A stretch of 8,196 bases of DNA from Bacteroidota bacterium (lineage in GTDB: Bacteria; Bacteroidota; Bacteroidia; Bacteroidales; Prolixibacteraceae): assembly GCA_023488865.1 (NCBI GenBank), contig JAMDDG010000329.1, positions 1 through 8,196 of the forward strand, given 5' to 3'. Below the pieces are notes generated by a model, which did no database searches, was not told the origin of the DNA, and saw only the letters and a list, made by a program, of their open reading frames with translations. A program made the translations under genes and the position numbers. Every line of letters starts with the position of its first letter. Position 1 is the stretch's first letter. This document shows positions 1 to 5,861 of the stretch, in pieces.

Positions 1-1670
1 GCCATCCTCCACGGTTCTTTGGCCGCCAAATCGCCGCCAGGCATCGGAATATACTCAAAATGAGTAACACGCTGGTAACGATCCAAATCGCAAACCATAA
101 ATTCTGAGCCCCAAATATTCCCGTCATCGCCTAGCCCCGTACCATCGAAACTCACGCCAATTACCTTTTCATCTAATCCAAATTCGGCCATGCATGACGC
201 AATGTGGGCATGGTGGTGCTGCACAGAAAAAGTTGATATTCCTGAATTTAAAGCGTATTTGGTTGAAAGGTAGTCAGGGTGCAGGTCATGAACTACGATT
301 TCCGGTTTGACCCGGAACATTTTTTGAAATTGGACAATACTTTTTTCATAAAAAGAATAAGTTTCAAAATCTTTTAAATCCCCTATGTGCTGGCTTAAAA
401 TTGCCTGATTCCCCTTTCCCAGACAGAACGTATTTTTAAGTTCCGCACCCGTTGCCAGAATTCCGTCAGAATTGAATCTCAAATTCACCGGGTTTGGCAC
501 CCATCCCTTGGAGCGGCGCATTATCCTGGGTTTATTACTCACCACTTGTAACACTGAATCATCGCTTCGATTATAAATAACCCGGTTGTATATAACTATA
601 GCATCACATATCGAACCTAGCTTTTTTTCTGCATCTTTATTCTCAATAATAATGGGTTCATCTTTTAAATTACCACTGGTAAAAACTATTGCCGAAGTTT
701 TTAATTTTTCAAAAAGCAAATAATGAAATGGCATGTATGGAAGCAATGCACCTATTGTATTTATTCCGTTACTAACACTTTCAGGCAAAAGGTTTTTAGA
801 CCTTAAAATTACAATTGGCCGTCGCCACGAATCCAGTGTGTCAATTTCTTTTTGATTTGCGGCACAGTATTGGGTTACAGTTTCAACGTCCCGGAACATA
901 ATTGCAAAAGGTTTTCCTTCCCGTATTTTTATTTTTCTAAGTTGCTGCACGGAATATTCCTGCAAAGCATCACAAGCAATAAAAAATCCTCCGATCCCTT
1001 TAACGGCAACAATTTTCCCTTCTGTTAAGTACCTGGCTGTATGTTCAAGAACCTCTTCAAAATTTTCTGTTTTAATATTTTGTGAAATGAACATATAATT
1101 CGGGCCACAGTTCAGGCAGGCGACCGGTTGTGCATGAAACCTCCGGTTGGTAGGATTTTCGTATTCCGAAGCACAGGTTGGGCACATTTCAAAAACATCC
1201 ATTGTTGTTTTATTGCGGTCGTATGGCAAATCGCGTATAATTGAAAACCGGGGGCCACAATTGGTGCAGTTAGTAAACGGGTAATTTAGCCTGTGAGGTT
1301 GTTTCCGGATGTCTTCCAGGCAGTTTGCACAAACCGCAATATCGGGGCCAATTTGTGTAATTTCCTTTTCACCAGAATATTCGTCACTTAAAATAATTTG
1401 GAACCCGTTTTTATGTGCCTGATCTGAAGGTAAAATCAATACATTCTCAATTTGTGCTGCAACAGGGGCTTTACTTTTTAAATCTGATATAAAATTGTCA
1501 ATATTCATCATTTTCCCCGTGGCTTCAATTAAAATCCCTTCGCTTCGGTTTTTCACCCAACCTGAAATATTATTTTTCTGAGCTGACCGGTAAACAAACG
1601 GACGAAATCCTACTCCCTGAACCAGGCCATTAATTCTAACTGTAACATGTTTCAGGGAATCTTTTTTCAT
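1..1670 (-). CDS. hypF: Carbamoyltransferase HypF, [NiFe]-hydrogenase maturation (C-terminus cut by window edge)
   Basis: HypF transfers the carbamoyl group of carbamoyl phosphate, via carbamoyl-adenylate, to the C-terminal cysteine of HypE, the first step in making the CN ligands of the [NiFe] centre. I translated the minus strand from the ATG at 1668-1670; 556 codons are visible of a usual 750-780. The domains appear in order. The acylphosphatase domain (about 8-95) has GVGFRPFV with catalytic R23 and N41 in WVKNRSEG. Two zinc fingers use C114/C117/C135/C138 and C163/C166/C185/C188, followed by RRFHAQPVAC. The YrdC-like domain (about 205-390) has KGIGG, KPFAIM, NRSDDSV and RRSKGWVP. The Kae1-like domain begins near 400, with QHHHAHIA (H485-H489), FDGTGLGDDG (from F508) and PGGDLAAKEPW. 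KGIGGFF has Phe where His is common. The start fits the domain boundary and the next Met is residue 54. No Shine-Dalgarno is seen. The gene is divergent from the regulator, and its presence implies a functional [NiFe]-hydrogenase such as the one starting at 8040. Confidence 0.96.
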   Translation of the reverse strand, partial: MKKDSLKHVTVRINGLVQGVGFRPFVYRSAQKNNISGWVKNRSEGILIEATGKMMNIDNFISDLKSKAPVAAQIENVLILPSDQAHKNGFQIILSDEYSGEKEITQIGPDIAVCANCLEDIRKQPHRLNYPFTNCTNCGPRFSIIRDLPYDRNKTTMDVFEMCPTCASEYENPTNRRFHAQPVACLNCGPNYMFISQNIKTENFEEVLEHTARYLTEGKIVAVKGIGGFFIACDALQEYSVQQLRKIKIREGKPFAIMFRDVETVTQYCAANQKEIDTLDSWRRPIVILRSKNLLPESVSNGINTIGALLPYMPFHYLLFEKLKTSAIVFTSGNLKDEPIIIENKDAEKKLGSICDAIVIYNRVIYNRSDDSVLQVVSNKPRIMRRSKGWVPNPVNLRFNSDGILATGAELKNTFCLGKGNQAILSQHIGDLKDFETYSFYEKSIVQFQKMFRVKPEIVVHDLHPDYLSTKYALNSGISTFSVQHHHAHIASCMAEFGLDEKVIGVSFDGTGLGDDGNIWGSEFMVCDLDRYQRVTHFEYIPMPGGDLAAKEPWRM

Positions 1671-1963
1671 ATTGTTTCGTGCAAATAAACTCTGTTAATA
1701 TCGAAAAAATAAAACAAACAAAACGAATAAAGCAGAAAATTTATTAATTTTCCGGATGAAACGACCGTGAAAAAATCTTCCACACACAGGAGGATGATTA
1801 TTGCGAGTTCCATCTGTCCACTGAAAAACAAAATTATAAACAGATGAAAAATATCCTTCTGCTAAAACTTGGTAGCAATTTCCCCGTAGAAATCTAAATA
1901 TTCACTTTGGTAACTTTTCCCTATCGGTGTTTATCCGGATTTTTAATTTAACATAGCATATTA
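1671..1963. other. Divergent intergenic spacer between hypF and the fnr-like gene
   Basis: This AT-rich, 293-base stretch should contain the promoters of both flanking genes. I see no convincing ORF, tRNA or riboswitch in it. I also found no clear TTGA-N6-TCAA palindrome like the one at 2687-2700, and no full match to the Bacteroidota -7 consensus TAnnTTTG. The closest approach on the plus strand is TCACTTTG at 1902-1909 (five of six fixed bases), with no well-spaced -33 TTG. A spaced inverted repeat at 1808-1849 is listed separately. Confidence 0.6.
1808..1849. repeat. Spaced inverted repeat in the divergent promoter region
   Basis: CATCTGT at 1811-1817 is the exact reverse complement of ACAGATG at 1840-1846, with a 22-base AT-rich spacer. 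After one mismatch the arms gain two further pairs (1808-1809 with 1848-1849). The spacer is long for an intrinsic terminator and there is no T-run. It could be two half-sites for a dimeric regulator or a weak hairpin in the leader of the fnr-like gene. A 7-base match in about 300 bases can arise by chance, so function is uncertain. Confidence 0.3.
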
Positions 1964-2671
1964 ATGAAAGTTGTCCAGCCATCTTGTACTTCCTGCTTAA
2001 TCAAAGCACCTTCATTCTTCAGTGAATTGGATACGTTTGATTTACTAAATCTGAATAATAATAAAATCTGCAATTTTTATAAAAAAGGGCATATTGTATT
2101 TTACGAAGGACGAATTCCAACCGGTATTTACTGTCTGGAACAAGGCATGGTAAAAATTTACCGGGTTGGCATAGATGGGAAAGAGCAAATTGTACGTTTT
2201 TCAACGCCAGGGAGTTTACTTGGTATCCGTTCGTTATTAAGTGAGGAACGATATACCGCTTCGGCCGCTACATTGGAAGATTCAGTGATTTGTTTTATCA
2301 ATAAATCTTTCTTTTTCCATTTAACCAACAAGTACCCCAAAATGAATGTTGAAATTGTAGGCCACCTGTGTAGAAAGCTTAAAGAAGCCGAGGATAAAAT
2401 TATTTCGATTGCCCAAAAGCCTGTTAGGGAAAGGTTGGCAGAGTCGTTGTTAATTCTGAACCGCGTTTATAAACCTAATGGGAAGTCCGTGTCTAAACCT
2501 AAAATTTTATTGTCCCGCGAAGACCTGGCAAACATTCTTGGGACTGCCACCGAAACCGTCAGCCGGCTCTTGCACGAGTTGAAAGATGAAAATCTGATTT
2601 CCATTGAGGGCAGGTCAATTACACTTACCGATATTGAGGGATTAAAACATACCGCAAAGATTTTTGAATAA
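1964..2671 (+). CDS. FNR-like Crp-family transcriptional regulator
   Basis: The protein is 235 residues, a normal length for a Crp/Fnr activator. It has an N-terminal cysteine pair (SCTSC, C8 and C11) and a cyclic-nucleotide-binding-type beta-roll (about 30-125; GHIVFYEGRIPTGIYCLEQG, then GSLLG). A dimerisation helix (about 128-150) precedes the C-terminal winged helix (about 153-225). The recognition helix reads TATETVSRLL with E197, S200 and R201, the E-xx-SR triad that FNR uses to read TTGA half-sites. By eye, C110 in EDSVICFI falls at the position of E. coli FNR C122 (ETSMVCEI), and C8/C11 match C20/C23. The equivalent of C29 is a serine, with C36 the nearest candidate. The CRP arginine/serine cAMP-binding signature is not evident, so an Fe-S, redox or oxygen signal is more likely than cAMP. 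It sits between hypF and the hydrogenase operon and probably controls one or both. No Shine-Dalgarno is seen, so the ATG at 1964 rests on family length. Confidence 0.9.
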   Translation: MKVVQPSCTSCLIKAPSFFSELDTFDLLNLNNNKICNFYKKGHIVFYEGRIPTGIYCLEQGMVKIYRVGIDGKEQIVRFSTPGSLLGIRSLLSEERYTASAATLEDSVICFINKSFFFHLTNKYPKMNVEIVGHLCRKLKEAEDKIISIAQKPVRERLAESLLILNRVYKPNGKSVSKPKILLSREDLANILGTATETVSRLLHELKDENLISIEGRSITLTDIEGLKHTAKIFE

Positions 2672-2845
2672 ATAAATCCCAAAAAATTGACATAGATCAT
2701 TTTTTAAGCTTACCTGTATCATTTAATAAGAGATTTGTTTCCAATAAATTTAAAGATGCGTTGAACCTTCTTGTGAGGGTCAATTTGTCTGAAGGGAATC
2801 AACACGTTCAATTTAATCTTTAATCCGAAAAGAACTTATCTTGCT
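2672..2845 (+). promoter_or_regulatory. Promoter and leader region of the hdrA-qmoC-hdrA-mvhDG operon
   Basis: This 174-base AT-rich gap follows the regulator stop codon and precedes the first operon gene. It holds the FNR-type palindrome at 2687-2700. I see no GC-rich hairpin with a T-run after the regulator, so read-through from it into the operon is possible. Two imperfect matches to the Bacteroidota -7 element TAnnTTTG occur: GAGATTTG at 2730-2737 and TCAATTTG at 2780-2787, each with five of six fixed bases. The first would put transcription initiation about 45-50 bases downstream of the palindrome centre, close to class II activator geometry. The promoter position is an inference. Confidence 0.45.
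2687..2700. promoter_or_regulatory. Putative FNR/CRP-type operator, TTGAC-N4-ATCAT
   Basis: The sequence TTGACATAGATCAT matches the FNR consensus TTGAT-N4-ATCAA at eight of ten fixed positions with exact spacing. The left half also resembles the TTGAC half-site of Dnr/NnrR/HcpR-type regulators. It lies 15 bases after the stop of an FNR-like regulator whose recognition helix has the E-xx-SR triad that reads TTGA, and 145 bases before the first operon start codon. Position and fit both favour a real site, but binding has not been shown. Confidence 0.55.
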
Positions 2846-4657
2846 ATGAGTGAAAATGATTTAACTGGTATTTTTTTTTACCATCCTGGGGACGGGAATG
2901 TAAGTAACTTGGATTTCAAAGAACTAATGCAATTTTCAGGTACATTTAAACATGTTGCGGTAGTCTGGGATTCGGAAAAATTTCCTCTGTGGGACAAAAA
3001 ATATCTCGAATCGCAAATTCGGAAATTTAATCTGAATCGTTTAGTCATTGCAGGTTATGACACCGGAATGATTAAACCGTTCTTTGCCATGGTATTTTCA
3101 ACACTGGGTATCCCGGTTGAAAATATCTTGCTTGCTGATTTTATAGAACATGGTGCGATGGAAAAAAGCAATGCTGAACTGGCAAAAGCAATTGTGGTTT
3201 GTGGTATTTATAATGTTCCGTTTGAAGATGCCGCAAAGCCTGGTGAATCAGATGTATGCCCCGACACACTTGTTATTGGCGGAGGAATTGCAGGAATTGA
3301 GGCTTCATTGGAAATTGCAGACGGCAATCAAAAAGTTTATCTGGTTGAAAAAACCGGGACAATTGGCGGTCACATGGCAATGTTCGATAAAACCTTTCCC
3401 ACACTGGATTGCGCAGCCTGCATTTTGACACCTAAGATGGTGGACGTAGGGCAACATCCTTACATCGACCTGATGACCTATAGTGAAGTAAAAAGTATTG
3501 AAGGTCATCCCGGATGTTACAAAGCAAAAATCCTGAAAAAAGCCCGCAGGGTTGATCTCTCTAAATGCATTGGATGCGGAACCTGCGCAGAAAAATGCCC
3601 CGGCAAAACGTATAGCGAATTCGATCAGGGGACGGTACTTCGAACGGCTATTTACAGGTCATTTCCACAGGCAGTGCCAAACAAGTATCTGATTGATGCT
3701 GAAAGTTGCCGGTATGTACAAGGGGAAAAGTGTGGAGTTTGTGTAAAGGTTTGCCCTGTTCCTGATTGTATCGATTTAGATGCAAAAGATGAAGAAGTTG
3801 AAATAACCATTGGAAATATTATTGTTGCTACCGGGTTCAAAGTTTTCGATGCCAAACGGGCCGGGCAGTTTGGTTATGGGAAATATCCAAATGTTTTGAC
3901 CTCACTTGAATTTGAACGCTTAATTAATGCTGCCGGGCCAACCGGAGGAAACATCACCTACCGGAACAAGGACAAAAAAGGCAATTGGGTTTTCACGACG
4001 GGCGCAGATGTGCCCGACTCCGTGGCTATTATCCATTGCATTGGTAGCCGTGACGAAAATTACAATGCATATTGCTCAAAGGTTTGTTGCATGTATTCAC
4101 TGAAACTTGCCCATTTGGTGAAGGAGAAATTGCCTGGGGCCGAGGTTTACGAGCATTATATCGACATGAGGGCATTTGGGAAAGGATACGAAGAATTTTA
4201 CGAACGGATTAAAAGGGAAGGAATTCATATAATCCGGGGACGCACTGCAACCGTGAAATCCACTAATGGTGAATTAATAATTCGAAGCGAAGATATTGAA
4301 AGCGGCAGGCTATTGGATCAGAAAGTTGAAATGGTAATCCTGGCAGTAGGTATGGAACCTACCGATGATGCAAGATCACTGGCTGGAATGATGGGAATTG
4401 AAGTTGATAAATATGGGTGGATGTGTGGAATTAACAACATCAGTGATTCTGTAAATACGCGCTCAGGAGGAGTGGCAATTGCCGGCACATGCCAGGGGCC
4501 AAAAGATATTCCTGACACCGTTGTACAGGCCTCGGCAGCTGCATCCCGTGTTTTGCAGAACATTATAAAAGGGAAGGCTTCCAACGGGATTTCAAGCTTG
4601 TCTTATTCTGATATCGAAAAAAGGGCAAAGGAACTTTCAACCATAAAAGAAATGTAA
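2846..4657 (+). CDS. HdrA-like FAD/iron-sulfur protein with inserted ferredoxin domain, N-terminal cysteines lost
   Basis: HdrA-family proteins are the FAD-bearing hubs of heterodisulfide reductase, where electrons are bifurcated. This one has 603 residues. An N-terminal HdrA-like domain (1-135) comes first. The FAD-binding fold has GGGIAG (145-150), VEKTGTIGGH and the flavin-side motif TLDCAAC (C189, C192). An inserted two-cluster ferredoxin domain follows (C241/C244/C247/C251 and C288/C296/C299/C303). The FAD domain then resumes with CIGSRDENYNAYC (C398, C410, then C414/C415), MRAFGKGYEEFYE, AVGMEP and GTCQGPKDIPDTVVQA. The C-terminus ends without the second ferredoxin domain of archaeal HdrA. 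The N-terminal domain has no cysteine where the family and the downstream paralogue have CxCG, MCSDPGQ and ACSPR; YHPG, WDSEK and GYDTG stand instead. The next gene starts two bases after the stop. It resembles QmoA partly, but the inserted ferredoxin makes HdrA the closer family. The product is probably cytoplasmic and membrane-associated through the QmoC-like partner. Confidence 0.93.
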   Translation: MSENDLTGIFFYHPGDGNVSNLDFKELMQFSGTFKHVAVVWDSEKFPLWDKKYLESQIRKFNLNRLVIAGYDTGMIKPFFAMVFSTLGIPVENILLADFIEHGAMEKSNAELAKAIVVCGIYNVPFEDAAKPGESDVCPDTLVIGGGIAGIEASLEIADGNQKVYLVEKTGTIGGHMAMFDKTFPTLDCAACILTPKMVDVGQHPYIDLMTYSEVKSIEGHPGCYKAKILKKARRVDLSKCIGCGTCAEKCPGKTYSEFDQGTVLRTAIYRSFPQAVPNKYLIDAESCRYVQGEKCGVCVKVCPVPDCIDLDAKDEEVEITIGNIIVATGFKVFDAKRAGQFGYGKYPNVLTSLEFERLINAAGPTGGNITYRNKDKKGNWVFTTGADVPDSVAIIHCIGSRDENYNAYCSKVCCMYSLKLAHLVKEKLPGAEVYEHYIDMRAFGKGYEEFYERIKREGIHIIRGRTATVKSTNGELIIRSEDIESGRLLDQKVEMVILAVGMEPTDDARSLAGMMGIEVDKYGWMCGINNISDSVNTRSGGVAIAGTCQGPKDIPDTVVQASAAASRVLQNIIKGKASNGISSLSYSDIEKRAKELSTIKEM

Positions 4658-4659
4658 CC

Positions 4660-5850
4660 ATGGCAACAAGAGTGGACCCGAATTTTATGCAAAGCCTCGA
4701 AAAATTCGGGGTTAAAGACTGGAAAGGCTGCTTTCACTGTGGTAATTGCACTGCAAGTTGTCCACTCATTGAAGAGGAGTACCTGTTCCCCCGGAAAGTA
4801 ATACGCCAGGCACAAATGGGATTAAAAGATAAACTGGAAAGTAATATCGACTTGTGGATGTGTTATTTCTGCGGAGATTGCACAAAAAGCTGTCCCAGGG
4901 AAGCCAATCCGTGTGAGATTATGCGTTCAATCCGGCGGTATCAGATGTCAGCTTATGATTGGACTGGATTATCTAAAAAATTCTTTACCTTGCAAAAATG
5001 GGAACTTTCCTTCTTTTTCGGAATTGGCATTCTGATTTTAATCCTTTTTGCCATTTTCCTTCCACCTTCCCCTGAACTATGGGCAAATCCCACACGGTTT
5101 ATCAATGAACAAGGCGGGGTTATGATAAATAATATGGTAGACGGATTTTCCGGAGAAAAGTTTTTATACATTATTCATTATGGCGACTGGATTATGGCGT
5201 TTGTCGCTGGCGGGCTTTTAATAACAAACATTCTGCGCATGTTTTACCTATCAATATGGAGAGATAAAAGTATTCATATACCGTTTCATGCCTATCTCAC
5301 CCAATTATGGAAACTGATATACCACTTTGCCACTCAGCCAAAACTCAGGAAATGCGACGATAAACTGTACTGGCTTGGACATCTGGTCTTTATGACAGGT
5401 TATACTATCATGTTTGTATTAATTGTGGGTCTGCTACCCAGATTTCAAATTGAAGAAGTTGTTCCGTGGTACAACTGGCAAAGAATCCTTGGGTACTATG
5501 CAACCATTGGGATTTTTGTATTCCTTGTTCCTGTGGTAATCGGGCGGTTCAGAAAAAACAAGTGCAAACTCAAGTATTCGCATTTTACCGACTGGCATTT
5601 TATCATTGTGCTCGGCCTGACGACCATATCAGGAATATTAGTACACATTTTTCGCCTGGTCGGAATGCCCGTTGCAACCTATTTTTCGTATGTAATTCAT
5701 CTGGCCATTCTTGTCCCGATGATTATGATAGAAGTTCCGTTCTCGAAGTGGTCGCACCTGGCTTATCGCCCGTTTGCGATCTATATTGCTGCGTTGAAAA
5801 AAGCAGTTGTTAAAAAGAAACAAACTGAGCAAGTGCCGGTATTTGCCTAA
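4660..5850 (+). CDS. QmoC-like HdrC ferredoxin fused to membrane cytochrome b
   Basis: This 396-residue protein joins an HdrC-type ferredoxin to a cytochrome b membrane anchor, the architecture and length of QmoC in sulfate reducers. The cytoplasmic head (1-105) binds two [4Fe-4S] clusters through C24/C27/C30/C34 and C68/C71/C74/C78. Six hydrophobic segments follow at about 117-136, 170-193, 238-259, 274-296, 312-333 and 342-360, with a basic C-terminal tail. Candidate haem b ligands are H173, H241, H313, H329 and H347; which pairs act cannot be told by eye. The family passes electrons between cytoplasmic clusters and the menaquinone pool. It lies two bases after the first HdrA-like gene and 11 bases before the second, so the three products probably form one complex. 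No HdrB-like CCG-domain gene is seen, which argues against disulfide reduction and for quinone as the partner. It could alternatively be called an HdrC-HdrE or DsrM/NarI-like fusion. No Shine-Dalgarno is clear. Confidence 0.93.
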   Translation: MATRVDPNFMQSLEKFGVKDWKGCFHCGNCTASCPLIEEEYLFPRKVIRQAQMGLKDKLESNIDLWMCYFCGDCTKSCPREANPCEIMRSIRRYQMSAYDWTGLSKKFFTLQKWELSFFFGIGILILILFAIFLPPSPELWANPTRFINEQGGVMINNMVDGFSGEKFLYIIHYGDWIMAFVAGGLLITNILRMFYLSIWRDKSIHIPFHAYLTQLWKLIYHFATQPKLRKCDDKLYWLGHLVFMTGYTIMFVLIVGLLPRFQIEEVVPWYNWQRILGYYATIGIFVFLVPVVIGRFRKNKCKLKYSHFTDWHFIIVLGLTTISGILVHIFRLVGMPVATYFSYVIHLAILVPMIMIEVPFSKWSHLAYRPFAIYIAALKKAVVKKKQTEQVPVFA

Positions 5851-5861
5851 TATTTATACCT

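Noticed and set aside
1788..1847. AGGAGG followed directly by ATG, opening a 17-codon ORF in the divergent spacer
   Set aside because: There is no spacing between the Shine-Dalgarno and the ATG, the ORF is very short, and its product (MIIASSICPLKNKINR-like) has no recognisable feature. Chance is the simpler explanation.
2672..2720. Rho-independent terminator after the regulator gene
   Set aside because: I could find no stable GC-rich stem followed by a T-run; the T-run at 2700-2705 has only the weak FNR-type palindrome before it.
2761..2783. TTGA at 2761-2764 and TCAA at 2780-2783 as a second FNR-type site
   Set aside because: The half-sites are 15 bases apart, whereas FNR/CRP sites need six bases between TTGA and TCAA.
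2846..5850. Genuine Qmo complex for sulfate reduction (qmoA-qmoC)
   Set aside because: The first protein has the HdrA inserted ferredoxin, gene order differs from qmoABC, no APS reductase genes are seen, and the operon continues into hydrogenase genes. The QmoC-like fold is kept, but the sulfate-reduction role is not supported.
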